A stretch of 64,000 nucleotides of DNA, from contig JAJOZX010000086.1 of NCBI GenBank assembly GCA_023014485.1, positions 1,820,001 through 1,884,000 of the forward strand. Direction: 5' to 3'. This DNA comes from Bathynomus jamesi. Lineage: Eukaryota; Arthropoda; Malacostraca; Isopoda; Cirolanidae. The notes beneath the pieces are model-generated. The model was not told the origin of the DNA, made no database searches, and saw only the letters and a list, made by a program, of their open reading frames with translations. Numbering within the stretch: the stretch's first letter is position 1; each line of letters begins with the position of its first letter. Made by a program: the position numbers and the translations under genes. Positions 1 through 11,029 of the stretch are shown here, piece by piece.

Positions 1-143
1 ATGATACAAACCCACAAGGAAAAAGAAAAATGATTCCAAGACCTTTCGTGTATTCAGTAGTACACCTCGCCTGATGAGGTGTACTTCTGAATACACGAAA
101 GACCTTGGAATCTTTTTTCTTTTCCCTTGTGGGTTTGTATCAT
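1..143. repeat. Palindrome of two Penelope 3' ends
   Basis: The first 143 bases form a near-perfect inverted repeat with arms of about 66 bases and a short loop near 67-77. Each arm carries the motif TGAATACACGAAAG followed by a T-rich stretch and TGTGGGTTTG. The same motif ends the Penelope-like remnant near 815-867, so this is a head-to-head pair of Penelope ends. The mirror orientation and motif are seen directly; the Penelope assignment rests on the match to the neighbouring element. Confidence 0.8.
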
Positions 144-185
144 ATATATATAATATATATATGGGATGAATTTCACAATTAAACA

Positions 186-864
186 CGTGAAATGAATGAT
201 TGATGGAAATGATGCAATATAGTGTAACTGTAAAGGAATTTGAGCGTAAAAATATCCTTAGCCTACCTTACCATGTTAATTTTAAATATCTTCCGACTTA
301 AAGCAATTGGTATGAACGTAGTCTTTAAGTACAATAATACTGTTAAATCACTCCTAATAAAGAATAGCCCGGATAATGCGGTTGGCTGTGTATTCGATCG
401 GATGTACACAATGTAACTCAGTGTATATGAGTCAAACGGGAAAAACGTTAGATATCAGGGTAAAACAGCATAAATATGCGTGTAGAACATCAAATAATTC
501 TAGTTCATTGTTCAACCATATGTACAGATGTAACCATAGTATCAAGTGAGATACTTCTAAAGCGCTTGTTAAAAACACAGATATAACTGAAAAGGAATAT
601 TCTACGTAAAATGTGCATTTATCCATTTTAAAAATAATTTCAATAACAGTGCGGGAATGTATAAAATTGACAATATCCTGTTAAAATACTTTTTCCCTTT
701 AATCAGCTCTTGTTAATCATGTGCTAATCTTTTTATTTTTCTGTCCCGTTGTACATATGTATATATTTTCGTCATCTCGCCTTCGCTCTTCATTCCCTGA
801 CGAGGTGTATTTCTGAATACACGAAAGACCTTGGAATCATTTTTCTTTTTCCCTGTGGGTTTGC

Positions 865-867
<3 letters not shown>
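186..867 (+). pseudogene. Penelope-like element, GIY-YIG remnant and 3' end
   Basis: This is the decayed 3' portion of a Penelope-like retroelement. Roughly 384-545 reads in broken frames as the GIY-YIG endonuclease that Penelope elements carry after the reverse transcriptase: a GCVY start, a CTQCNSVY segment with its CxxC pair, SQTGKTLDIR and a KQHKY motif. A one-base shift separates GCVY from CTQC. Nothing of the reverse transcriptase survives upstream. After the coding remnant comes an AT-rich 3' tail ending at the TGAATACACGAAAG motif and running into a (TA)n array, the usual end of these elements here. It matches the 54.5-56.3 kb element in its terminal motif, so both likely belong to one family. 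It is inactive. Confidence 0.75.

Positions 868-900
<33 letters not shown>
868..900. repeat. (TA)n microsatellite
   Basis: Pure TA array that directly follows the Penelope 3' end. Confidence 0.95.
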
Positions 901-903
<3 letters not shown>

Positions 904-1491
904 TCGCACTCGCATTCTTATTTATTATACTACTAACAGATACAGATCAACAGACAGTACAAAATTAAGCTTTTGTTGACAACATCAAAGAATCAATCCG
1001 CCCCCTTGAAAAAAAAAATGCAGACTACATACGAGCTTGCAAACTGACACTGCATGCAAACATTTTCAAATGGTAAAAAAAAAAGCAATACAAAGTTTAA
1101 CTCGAAAACTGTCAAAATCATCAGTTTTATACTTTTTAACAAATGAGCACGAAGTTCGAGGAACTTCCTAAGTATGTTCGGACTTATTGCGAGAGTAGCA
1201 ATGAAAAATGCTACAAAATTTGATGGAGCAACAAAATTTTTGCGCTAACAAAGCTAAAACGAAAATTAGACAAATATCATGAATTCTTTAAAAGCAGTAA
1301 TAAAATAAAATGATTTCTTCTTGATAACCTTGTTATTATCGAAATTTAAACATTATTTAAAGTCCCATTAAACAAGGAGGTATTGCTCAATTTGAAATAT
1401 TGAGTGAGAAATTTTACAGCTGAAATAATAGGACTGAGGAATTTAATTTACTGAGGAAGGTTTAGCGAAGAGTAGAAGAAAATATAATTTA
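901..1491. other. Gene-free AT-rich spacer
   Basis: No ORF or RNA gene is recognisable between the Penelope end and the mariner. The stretch has homopolymer A runs and no repeated structure that I can see. Confidence 0.5.
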
Positions 1492-2921
1492 TCAGGTTGT
1501 CACATAAATTCTGCTCGATCAGAAAACGGACGATAGATAACAGAATAACCTCAAGATAATGTGAAATAGTTTTAGAAATGTTGCAAAATACACGCGGCGA
1601 TAGGTTAACACAGGTTTTATCACGATACAGAATGATACAGAATGACTTAGGCTGTGTAGGCTTAGGCTAGTGTAGGATTAGGCTAATGAATATTTTCTCT
1701 GGTGTTTTTCATACAGTTACAACGCCACCCCTACGATATTACAGTAATTGAAAAAAGATGGAGCCCACGAAAGAGCATATTCGACATGTGTTGCTGTACG
1801 AGTTCCATAAAGGATCTAACGCTAGTGAACCCGCAAAAAACATTCAAAGAGTTTATGGAAATGTTGTTGTGAGCGAATGGATGTGTAGGAGATGGTTTGA
1901 GAAGTTCAGAAATGGAGACTTCTGTCTGAAAGATTATCAACGAACAGGACGACCAAATGAGTTAAATGAAGAGTTGCTGAAAGCAACAGTGGAGGAAAAC
2001 CCAACGGTAACTGTAGGAGAACTTGGCCTGCAACTCGGCGTTAGCCAAATGACCATTCATCGTCATTTGAAGCTGTTAGGAAAAGTAGTGAAGGTTGGAA
2101 AATGGGTTCCGCATGATTTGTCACAAGCGAATCTTCACCATCGAATCGATATTTGCACATCACTGCATTCTCGGCAACTGCAGACACCGTTTTTAATCGG
2201 ATCGTCACTGGGGATGAAAAATGGGTCCTCTATAACAATACTAGACGTCGACATCAGTGGCTTAGCCGTGAAACAAAGCCTGAACCTCAGCCAAGGAATG
2301 GACCCCATCCAAAGAAAATTTTGCTATGCGTTTGGTGGAATATGCAAGGAATTATTCATTTTGAGCTTCTGCCAGATAACCAAACAATCACAGCTGAAGT
2401 CTACTGCCAACAACTCCAACGACTGAAGATGGCATTATAAGGAAAACGTCCTGCATTAATTAATCGCAGAGGTGTTCTATTCCACCAGGATAACGCGCGC
2501 CCTCACACTGCTCGAATCACCACTGCCCAATTGGAGGCATTTGGTTGGGAAAAAATGCCTCATCCACCTTATTCTCCGGACATCGCACCTTCAGACTACC
2601 ATTTATTCAGAAGTCTGCAACACCACCTAGATGGACAAAAGTTGCAATCCAGGGAAGCTATCGAAAACGAAGTGATCGCTTTTTTAATTCGAAACTAAGG
2701 GATTTCTTCGAACATGACATAAAAAACTTTTCTACAGGTGGGAGGAGGTTATAGAAAAAGAAGGGAATTATATTGATGGTTAATTTGTCATTATATCATT
2801 TAAATTTTGTTGTGAATAAACTAAAAATTTGAGCAAATTTGTCCTAATAAGTCCTTTAATTTTTGTTCTGAATGAACTAAAAAACTAAAAAATCGAGCAG
2901 AATATATGTTACAACCTTATA
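1490..2921 (+). mobile_element. mariner transposon with intact TIRs
   Basis: About 1.43 kb bounded by inverted repeats. The left end reads TCAGGTTGTCACATAAATTC and the right end is its near-reverse complement, ending ATGTTACAACCTTA. A TA dinucleotide flanks each end, as expected for Tc1/mariner target duplications. Both ends share a run around CTGCTCGAT, so the TIR is roughly 28 bases with a few mismatches. The single gene inside is frameshifted, so any mobility would need a transposase supplied elsewhere. Confidence 0.9.
1758..2753 (+). pseudogene. mariner transposase (D,D34D), frameshifted
   Basis: This is a mariner transposase that would cut and paste the element at TA sites. The start at 1758 follows the 5' TIR region and opens the standard N-terminal helix-turn-helix (HIRHVLLYEF, then RRWFEKFRNGD), then the second helix-turn-helix and the linker (GKWVPHDL). 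The catalytic core is present: first Asp in TGDEKW, second in HQDNARPHT, third in APSDYHLF. I count 34 residues between the second and third, the mariner signature. The reading frame breaks near 2200 by a shift and again at a stop at 2438-2440. The frame resumes directly after that stop, and a further stop cuts the tail. The family assignment is firm; the copy is dead. Confidence 0.93.
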
Positions 2922-3035
2922 TATATGTGGAATGTAGTTTTTAAAATTGCGCTTAACTTCACAACAAATTCCATAACCATCGAAACAGAAGTATATAGAA
3001 GAGAACCTGAAGTATCCCTAAACTAAAAGTTAGAC

Positions 3036-3336
3036 CAGTGTTTCCCCACGTGGGGACCCTAGATGCTTCAAGGGTATCCAAGGGGTATTTCATGAGAATG
3101 ACAAAAATAAGTCACTAAAAATTCGAAAATAACTGGACATTTCAAATGAAGCAAAACATTCGATATTTTTAACGTTCAAACTGAAACAAACTGTGGGTGC
3201 TCAGTTTGAAGTTACGTGGTGTTAAGTGAGGAAACGGAACTGGATGTTGAATAGTGTGAGGCAAAAATCCTATGGGTGCGAAAGAACAACGGGTGGCAGT
3301 GGGGTACCTCGAACCAGAAAATTTTGGGAACCATTG
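3036..3336. mobile_element. Non-autonomous hAT element with 8-bp TSD
   Basis: A 301-bp element starts CAGTGTTTCCCC and ends TTGGGAACCATTG, the short inverted ends typical of hAT transposons. It is flanked by 8-bp repeats AGTTAGAC (3028-3035) and AGCTAGAC (3337-3344), which differ at one base. It contains no coding capacity. Confidence 0.85.
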
Positions 3337-3344
3337 AGCTAGAC

Positions 3345-4559
3345 GAAGAACAGCATCACTCGGAGAAATAATGGTTTAGCTGTTAAGAAGTCAAGACATT
3401 CCCATAAAATTTAGAAGGGAAAACGAAATAGGGTTAAAACGGCTACAGATGAGACGAAGTTTGTTGTGACGGTGAATTTATATGCGTAAATTTCATATCA
3501 AAATGTAAATAAAAAATGGTAGAAAGAAAGAGTGAAGTGATTTTGAAATCGATTTAATTTCGTGTGAAAATTTAAATCTTTTGAAATGGAGACACACCAA
3601 AGTAAAGTACTCCGATGTCCAGATCGTGCCGAAAGGTTGAGTACGTTATCAGGAAGAACTGTTGTTTGACATTCCAGGATAGATTTATGATCGAATAATT
3701 AATCTACAAAGGGGAAAATATAGCTTAACAAGGTTGTTTTTCCTTACTGAAGCTTGTAAAAGTTTGGGTTTGTTTATTCTTTGGTATCGCCTAAGGAAAT
3801 CCCTCGAGAGAAAATTTAAGATTTTAATTTAAAATTTTCTTTAAGAAAGGCGAAGCGTAAAATATAACGAAATTAAGATTAGCGCCAATAGAAGATCAGT
3901 AATTTTTGTACGAATGATGTCACGTAATGAAAATGTTTTGATAGGCCCTTTAGACACTAAAGGGAGGAGTTCTTGTAATCTTAAGGTGTAACTTAGAGTT
4001 ATAAATCAGTTGTAGTTTTGCTCTGTAAAGTTAAAGTGGCTTTAAAAAATCTTTGAACCTTGTGGCATGATTAAAAATTTTTAAGTTGATTTAAAACTTT
4101 CTCTCTGTTAAAAAAATTGAAATTCCTTTGTTTTACGCGAACTTGGTTGTAAGAGCTTAATGTTAGTCGAGAGAAAAGAACTTTCTAAAAGTTCTTTGAA
4201 TTTAATTATTGTTCACATATCACATTTTAAACTTGTAAGTTTGCGGAATATTATGATTCCTTAGGGAAGAGTAAAGATCTTATGGTGACCTTGTTTCCCG
4301 AGGAAACCGGTGAAGTTAGTGCATGACCATTTAAATCCTTTGTAAAAATTTACTTGATTTAATTGACGGACTTGTTTTTCCTGGAAAAAAAGCTGCAAAA
4401 CTCGCGCAGAATGTTTGAGAGTAAATTTCCCAAATTTTGTAAGTAACCGTACACTGTATTAAAGAATTTAAATTTAGTGTTATTTCTAGAGTTACACACA
4501 AATAAAAAACCCCTTTATAAATCCTTTTTGAGACTTGAATAATTGCAAAAATTTCCTTT
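3345..4559. other. Gene-free AT-rich region
   Basis: No supported gene. The ORFs here are short and without recognisable motifs. I see no clear repeats. Confidence 0.5.
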
Positions 4560-4775
4560 AAATTGAAAATTTGTTTTTTGAACAAAATTTGGGAGCAACT
4601 GTAGCTTACGTCCCCCTGACGCAAAAGGGGACACAAACTACACTAGGTCAAAGTTGGGGAACGTAAACTACACAAGGATCTTTAGGAGACATTTTTTAAA
4701 TGAATCCATCAAATAAAATGTTAAAACTAATGAAAATATTACGACTTAACCTAACCAATCGTCACTTGAAATATA
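4560..4775 (+). repeat. Left arm of an outer inverted repeat
   Basis: This stretch is a diverged reverse complement of about 7868-8065. Shared blocks include GGGGAACGTAAACTACAC and its variants, and CGACTTAACCTAACCAATCG next to a TA array. It brackets the Penelope and Tc1-like insertions at 4.8-7.86 kb. It probably represents the long TIR of an older DNA element of unknown class. Confidence 0.65.
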
Positions 4776-4800
4776 TATATATATATATATATATATCATA
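4771..4800. repeat. (TA)n microsatellite
   Basis: Short TA array between the outer inverted repeat and the Penelope element. Confidence 0.9.
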
Positions 4801-4801
4801 T

Positions 4802-6836
4802 ATGAACAGAAGGATCAACACAACGGCAAACATTTTCATTTATTTGTACTTCAGACGTTTCGACAAATCTTTTGTCATCATCAGTGAATTAAGTCTTAAA
4901 ACCTTAAAACAAAAGTAAAAAGTGAAAATTACATCAATACAATATTAAAACCATTAAAATTAAAACCTTAAAGCAAAATGAAAATTGCATCAATACAAAA
5001 TTAAAATCATTTAAATTTCATCACTATAAAAACTAAAATTAAATTAAATTACCTCAATAGGTAAATACACAATGTTTACATCCACCTCCATACTTGGCAA
5101 AGTCTAAGAGAACACTGGATGGTCAGAGGATTAGAAAGGGTATGTCTGTGAGAATCGGTTGGTTAGTTAAAAGAGTTGTAATTTGTAGGATGAGCTATTA
5201 TTATTAAGGGAGGGTTTGTTTCTATAGATGTACAAAGATTCTCGTCATTGTTTACTAATGTCCCGTTAAAAGAAACATTAAATATCATACTAAATAAGTT
5301 ATTCACTACTGATAATACTCTTATTAATGGCCTCACTCAGACTCAATTTAAAAACCTTCTCGAAATAGTGTGTTTTGATAATCTTTTCTTATTTAATAGC
5401 AACCTTTACAGCCAAATTGATGGGGTAGCTATGGGTTCCCCGTTAAGCCCAACACTAGCAAATGCATTTCTTTGCCATTACGAAGAAATTTGGTTGAAAA
5501 GTTGTCCTAGTAGTTTTAAACCCATATATTACAGAAGATACGTGGATGACACTTTCTTAATATTTAACCATCCTTCACACGTAAAACTTTTTCTTGATTA
5601 TCTTAATAAACAACATAGTAATATTAAGTACACGTGTGAAAACGAAACAAATAATAGTTTACCTTTCCTGGATGTTTTAGTTAAACGGGCTCATAATAAG
5701 TTCCATACTTCATTATTTCGAAAACAAACTTTTACTGGCTTGGGAACCAATTATTTAAGTTGTATGTTTTATAAATATAAGATTAGTGCTATAGTAACAT
5801 TATTAACAAGAAGTTACCGTATTTGTTCGGATTACTTTTCGTTAAACGAAGAATTTAAATTTTTAAAACAGTACTTTATTAACAATTACTACCCTTCTCA
5901 TCTATTCGATAACCAATTAAAAAAAATTTTAAATAACACTTTTGATACTAAACTCCCCATAACTACAGTACAAAAAGAAACCAGATATATTAAATTACCT
6001 TTTTATGGTTATTTATCATTGCGTATTCGAGGTGAATTGTCCAAACTGCTCAAGTCTAGTTATCCCCAAATAAATTTTAGATTCGCCTTCGTCATCCCAC
6101 TTAAATTATCAAATTTTTTAAAGTTCAAAGATGAATTCCCCAAAACTGTATGCCCCAATGTTGTTTACAAATACACGTGCGACAGCTGTAAGGCTGCGTA
6201 TATTGGCAGCACTCAACTCCAACTGGAGGTGCGCCTTTCTCAACATTTGGGCTTGTCAGTCCGTACCAACCGTCCCCTCAGTAGCCCTCCACAATCCGCA
6301 ATTAGAAACCATAGTAATGAAAACGACCATCCCCTTCACAAAACTCAGTTTGAAATTTTAACTAGATCCAATAACCTTACAGAACTCCGAATTTTAGAAT
6401 CTTTGTACATCTATAGAAACAAACCCTCCCTTAATAATAATAGCTCATCCTACAAATTACAACTCTTTTAACTAACCAACCGATTCTCACAGACATACCC
6501 TTTCTAATCCTCTGACCATCCAGTGTTCTCTTAGACTTTGCCAAGTATGGAGGTGGATGTAAACATTGTGTATTTACCTATTGAGGTAATTTAATTTAAT
6601 TTTAGTTTTTATAGTGATGAAATTTAAATGATTTTAATTTTGTATTGATGCAATTTTCATTTTGCTTTAAGGTTTTAATTTTAATGGTTTTAATATTGTA
6701 TTGGTGTAATTTTCACTTTTTACTTTTGTTTTAAGGTTTTAAGACTTAATTCACTGATGATGACAAAAGATTTGTCGAAACGTCTGAAGTACAAATAAAT
6801 GAAAATGTTTGCCGTTGTGTTGATCCTTCTGTTCAT
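4802..6836 (+). mobile_element. Penelope-like retroelement with 441-bp inverted arms
   Basis: Positions 4802-5242 are the reverse complement of 6396-6836, both 441 bases long and almost identical. The right arm contains the last codons of the ORF, the 3' UTR and the terminal segment with CGAAACGTCTGAAGTAC. The left arm is that same 3' end turned round and joined to a 5'-truncated reverse transcriptase. Inverted terminal copies are a known feature of Penelope elements. The near-identity of the arms suggests a fairly recent insertion. Confidence 0.92.
5248..6471 (+). CDS. Penelope reverse transcriptase with GIY-YIG endonuclease, 5'-truncated
   Basis: An open 407-residue reading frame encodes the palm-to-C-terminus part of a Penelope polyprotein. 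Such proteins nick the target with the GIY-YIG domain and copy their RNA with the reverse transcriptase. It opens inside the conserved LFTNVPL segment and continues with GVAMGSPLSP (about residues 56-65) and the catalytic YVDDTF (about 95-100). The C-terminal third holds the endonuclease: YKYTCDSCKAAYIGST with its CxxC, then a histidine-rich end. The N-terminal fingers that precede LFTNVPL are missing, because the frame begins exactly where the inverted arm stops. The first ATG at 5248 is therefore probably not the original start. The frame is otherwise intact, unlike most genes in this window. Confidence 0.93.
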   Translation: MFTNVPLKETLNIILNKLFTTDNTLINGLTQTQFKNLLEIVCFDNLFLFNSNLYSQIDGVAMGSPLSPTLANAFLCHYEEIWLKSCPSSFKPIYYRRYVDDTFLIFNHPSHVKLFLDYLNKQHSNIKYTCENETNNSLPFLDVLVKRAHNKFHTSLFRKQTFTGLGTNYLSCMFYKYKISAIVTLLTRSYRICSDYFSLNEEFKFLKQYFINNYYPSHLFDNQLKKILNNTFDTKLPITTVQKETRYIKLPFYGYLSLRIRGELSKLLKSSYPQINFRFAFVIPLKLSNFLKFKDEFPKTVCPNVVYKYTCDSCKAAYIGSTQLQLEVRLSQHLGLSVRTNRPLSSPPQSAIRNHSNENDHPLHKTQFEILTRSNNLTELRILESLYIYRNKPSLNNNSSSYKLQLF

Positions 6837-6874
6837 CTGTAAGCTCCGTTTCCCTAAGGAGAAGTCAATAGCTT

Positions 6875-6877
<3 letters not shown>

Positions 6878-6912
<35 letters not shown>

Positions 6913-6940
6913 TTATAATATATATATATATATATATATA
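6878..6940. repeat. (TA)n array
   Basis: Imperfect TA array just left of the Tc1-like element. The TA at 6939-6940 forms one side of its target duplication. Confidence 0.9.
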
Positions 6941-7860
6941 CAGGGTGTTTGAAAACTTTCTGTACAAATTGTAATGGGGGATAGACAACACCAAGACAAA
7001 CCCTTTTCGTCTATAAGTGTATGTCCGCTGACTTCACCATTCGGCGCGAGAGGGCGCCGCTGCAATTGGCTAAAAGGTGAAGTGGGCTAGACTCGCTCGC
7101 ACTTGCCGCGGGCATGTGGATTTGCGTGCGCCCACACGTGAGAATTGTGCATGTTAAACACACCCTCACGTGTGAAACAGGCCTCATCTGAGAACAGCAC
7201 ATAAGCCGGAAAATTAGGCTGCACCGCTGTCTGCTGCAGAAACCAGCGTGCGAATTCCACACGAAGAGGGTAATCCCGAGGTTGTAATGCCTGGACTCTC
7301 TGATGATGAAACGGATGTAACTGCTGCTCGTGCAACACTCTCCAGACCAGGTCGTGGTTCACACCGAGGATACGTGCAACACCTCGCGTGCTTGCGCTTG
7401 GATTGTCCTCAAATCGCCGTAGGATTTCTTCTTCCATGTCAGGAGTGCGCACGTTTCTCTCCCGACCAGTGTCATGCATGTTTGCATATAATGTTCCAGT
7501 TTCTCGCAGTCGCCGATGCAAATGCGCAAACGTTTGGTGGTTTGGCACACGTCTGTTTGGGAAGCGCTGTCGGTACAACCTCACAGCAGCTCTTCCGTTT
7601 CCATTGGCAGCCCCTTACACCATGTGCATGTCAGCCATCTCAGCAGTCGTGAAGCGCTCCATGTTACGCGTACTACGTCTGATTTAAGAATGCCAGCGGC
7701 AAGCGCGAGTCTAGCCCACTTCACCTTTTAGCCAATTGCAGCGGCGCCCTCTCGCGCCGAATGGTGACGTCAGCGGACATACACTTATAGACGAAAAGGG
7801 TTTGTCTTGGTGTTGCCTATCCCCCATTACAATTTGTACAGAAAGTTTTCAAACACCCTG
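6941..7860 (-). mobile_element. Tc1-like element with ~150-bp TIRs, internally deleted
   Basis: The element runs from CAGGGTGTTTGAAAAC to its exact reverse complement and is flanked by TA on both sides. The inverted repeats extend about 150 bases (6941-7093 and 7708-7860) with only a couple of differences. The 0.6-kb interior holds half of a transposase gene on the minus strand. The near-identity of the TIRs points to recent activity. Confidence 0.92.
7087..7662 (-). pseudogene. Tc1-like transposase, N-terminal half
   Basis: Read on the minus strand from the ATG at 7662, this is the N-terminal part of an ITm-superfamily transposase, the type with a DUF4817-like HTH region. Recognisable are RQRFPNRRVPNHQTFAHLHR, then LRETGTL, a second HTH ending LHPFHHQRVQ, and the first catalytic Asp in VLFSDEACFTREG. 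An in-frame stop lies about 14 codons after the ATG. After NSHVWAHANPHA the frame passes directly into TIR-derived sequence, so the second and third catalytic Asp residues are deleted. The related fragments at 9.8, 13.6, 40.7, 49.3 and 54.1 kb retain other parts of the same protein type. Confidence 0.88.
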
Positions 7861-7867
7861 TATATAT

Positions 7868-8065
7868 AAATTGACGATTGGTTAGGTTAAGTCTTAATAG
7901 TTTCGTTAGTTTTAACGTTTTATTTGATTAGGTATACGCGGACAAAGTTGGGGAACGCAAACTACACTAGGATAATGTAGGGGAACGTAAACTACACTAG
8001 GCACCACAGGGGGACGTAAACTACACTTGCTCCAAAATTTGTAATCTGTAGATTCCTTTTAAATT
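7868..8065 (-). repeat. Right arm of outer inverted repeat, with ~29-bp tandem units
   Basis: Diverged reverse complement of 4560-4775. Inside it, three units of about 29 bases lie in tandem (7943-7971, 7972-8001, 8002-8030), each containing GGGGAACGTAAACTACACTA or a close variant. The left arm has two clear equivalents. Confidence 0.65.
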
Positions 8066-8451
8066 TATGTCCTATTTCCAATAAAACCAAATAAACTTCA
8101 TACGAAGGAGTGTGTTGTTTCTATGCTACCTTGCAGTAGGCCTCTCTTGTAAGCTGAGGGTAAACTAACATTGCAAGTCGAAATTTAAAGTGGGCTTCAA
8201 GTAAGCTGAGAAAGCTACGCGTATAAAAGTGAAAGGCCATCCGAGTGGATAAGCAGAGTCATCCTGAGCAAACGAAACCGTGCGCGCAGTAAGTGCAACC
8301 GTAAAAGGAGTTGCACCACAAATTGGCTGGTTAATTTGGAAAAAGGGCTGAAGAGAGCAGTTCTCTCCTTCATTAAGCTAACTCCAGAGCTGAAACCACA
8401 TGTGCTCTCTCTCCATGAAACTAAACTTTGCTCGAACCCCTACCAAGATTG

Positions 8452-8455
<4 letters not shown>
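8066..8455. other. Unassigned region with a TATA-like box
   Basis: No gene is recognised. GTATAAAAG at 8221-8229 is followed by GC-richer, non-repetitive sequence, which would suit a core promoter or a solo LTR. I cannot delimit either. Confidence 0.3.
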
Positions 8456-8516
<61 letters not shown>

Positions 8517-8555
8517 TATATATATATTATATATGTGTGTGTGTGTGTGTGTGTA
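8456..8555. repeat. (TA)n(TG)n compound microsatellite
   Basis: A TA array of about 75 bases passes into a (TG)n run. Confidence 0.95.
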
Positions 8556-9340
<785 letters not shown>

Positions 9341-9432
9341 TAAAACTGGGCGTCACCAAAGATAAAGACATTGCGTATCCATGTTGATAGTAAGTTAAAC
9401 TAATCCATCAATAGGTTATTGCTATATACCAA

Positions 9433-9510
9433 TGCGGCTCGGTGGTGTAGTGGTTAGCAACGCTGATTACAAATCCACCGGCCCCGGGTTCGATTTCCGG
9501 GGACGGCAGT
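9433..9510 (+). repeat. tRNA-derived SINE head
   Basis: It has RNA polymerase III internal promoter boxes: GGTGTAGTGGTTAGCA resembles box A and GGGTTCGATTTCC box B, at tRNA-like spacing. The anticodon stem does not pair, so this is a SINE rather than a working tRNA. A truncated relative occurs near 19558-19640. Confidence 0.6.
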
Positions 9511-9582
9511 CGGCGCGCAGCAAACTCAGCTTGTTCATCCTTCTATAAAATAATGAAAAAATATTGGTTGTTAGATAAATGT

Positions 9583-9665
9583 GTACCCTGGATGGCCTAG
9601 TGGTTAAGACGCTGTGCTGCTGATCGGGAGGTCGTGAGATCGAGTCCTGGTGAGGACTTTGCAAT
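9583..9665 (+). repeat. Second tRNA-like SINE head
   Basis: GGATGGCCTAGTGGTTAAGA (box A type) is followed by GAGATCGAGTCCTGG (box B type). It lies about 80 bases after the first tRNA-like unit, so the two may be one dimeric SINE or two insertions. Confidence 0.55.
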
Positions 9666-9704
9666 TTCTGACCATCCGTGGTGGGTCATGGTTTCGATTA
9701 CACG

Positions 9705-10378
9705 TTAAGTTGTATGTCTAAGGTGGAGCATAAGTTTGACCTTTTTCAGAATGAACAATTCGGGCGGAAGACACAGTAATGCTTTGTTTTGCATGTTGCA
9801 TAACGCATCAAGTTTATTATGTTTCTCATTATATCTCGACATGTGCGCCGTTAGTTGCACGAGCACGTCCAAACGAAATTTGGGTTCACGCCATACGTTC
9901 GCTAGCATATCTAGCAAAAATCTCTCGTGACACTATTGATGGCATCACAAATCCTTGCACGAAGAGTGTCAATGTCAGTAACAGGAGTATGATAAACATA
10001 ATCCTTTACAAATCCCCACAGGAAGAAGTCCACGGGGATGACATCGAGGGATCGTGGAAACCATGGGACTGGCCCGTCGCGCACAACCCATCTTCCGAGA
10101 AAAGTGGTGTTCAAAAACCTACGCACTAATAATTAACCCCAGTGTGGAGGTGCACCGTCTTGCTGTAAAATGATGGACGGTAGAAGGTCTTCCAACTAGG
10201 GGGTAGAATACAAAGAACTCGAGCATGTCCAGGTGCCTTTACGCCGTAACATCCTTTTCAGCAAAGAAGAATGGACCTATCAACGAATCATGCATTAATC
10301 CACACCAAACATTGACAAGAAAAAACTTAATGTGTTATGCAACACCCTGCAAAACAAAGCATTACTGTGTCTTCTTTG
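9705..10378 (-). pseudogene. Tc1-like element remnant with transposase C-terminus
   Basis: The minus strand carries the C-terminal part of the same Tc1-like transposase type. After an eroded catalytic region it reads RRFLNTTFLGRWVVRDG, then PVDFFLWGFVKDYVYHTPV, the segment around the third catalytic Asp, and continues in a shifted frame to the C-terminus (LANVW). Both flanks carry an inverted sequence containing ACACAGTAATGCTTTGTTTT (about 9770-9800 and 10340-10372), which are probably TIR remains. The N-terminal two thirds are missing. The SPDLTPLDFF block has decayed to a variant (LDVIPVDFF), so the copy is inactive. Confidence 0.8.
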
Positions 10379-10850
10379 GATTTCATGTAATTAATTAAGG
10401 TTTATAATCGGGAAAAGATTTTGTGCACACCATATATATATATATATATACTTTCTTGTGATGTCCTCCTAACGTGTGGCTGAAATAATTGGCTAGTTCT
10501 TCTTTTGCAATGTAGGAGGCAGGTATCCAACAACACCCAAAAGGTTTCCTTGAGGACCGACTCGAAATATTAACCATTCAGGACAAAGTACACTCGCGAA
10601 AAACAGTCTCATAAAAGCCTAAATTTTCTGAAAAGTATAAAAAATTACTAATTGGGAATATTAACAAACAAAACAAAACTTTATTCAGAAAAAGAACACA
10701 ACTTACATAAAGTTTTACAATAATTTCAATATTTTTCTGTACATTTTAAATATCTGATATGACATTAATATATTCACAGTATTCTAATCTGAATATGACG
10801 TAATGGGATTCATTTTCTTTGCTACATAAAAGAAGTGAAAATGGCAATTG
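10379..10850. other. Gene-free region
   Basis: No recognisable gene. A short TA run sits at 10434-10450 and the rest is AT-rich. Confidence 0.4.
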
Positions 10851-10852
10851 AT

Positions 10853-10867
10853 AGTAGTAGTAGTAGC

Positions 10868-10921
<54 letters not shown>
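10853..10921. repeat. (TAG)n(TAA)n trinucleotide repeat
   Basis: A few TAG triplets pass into about 18 AAT/TAA triplets. Confidence 0.95.
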
Positions 10922-11029
10922 CAAAGGCTAAACTTTTCAAAGGTAGTGTTTGATTATTTTACACAATTTTAAATAAAATGATCAGTTGTATATTTAGTAG
11001 AAAATAAATTGATTAATAAAAACTTCTAG

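Noticed and set aside
384..545. GIY-YIG domain as a homing endonuclease or intron
   Set aside because: The Penelope-type CxxC arrangement and the adjacent Penelope 3' end explain it.
6131..6361. Overlapping 76-residue ORF in the Penelope gene
   Set aside because: It is a shadow in another frame of the endonuclease coding region.
7943..8030. CRISPR-like array
   Set aside because: Only three directly abutting units without unique spacers, in a eukaryotic context and inside an inverted repeat.
9433..9665. Functional tRNA genes
   Set aside because: Promoter boxes are present but the anticodon stems do not pair, and related truncated copies exist, so they are SINE heads.
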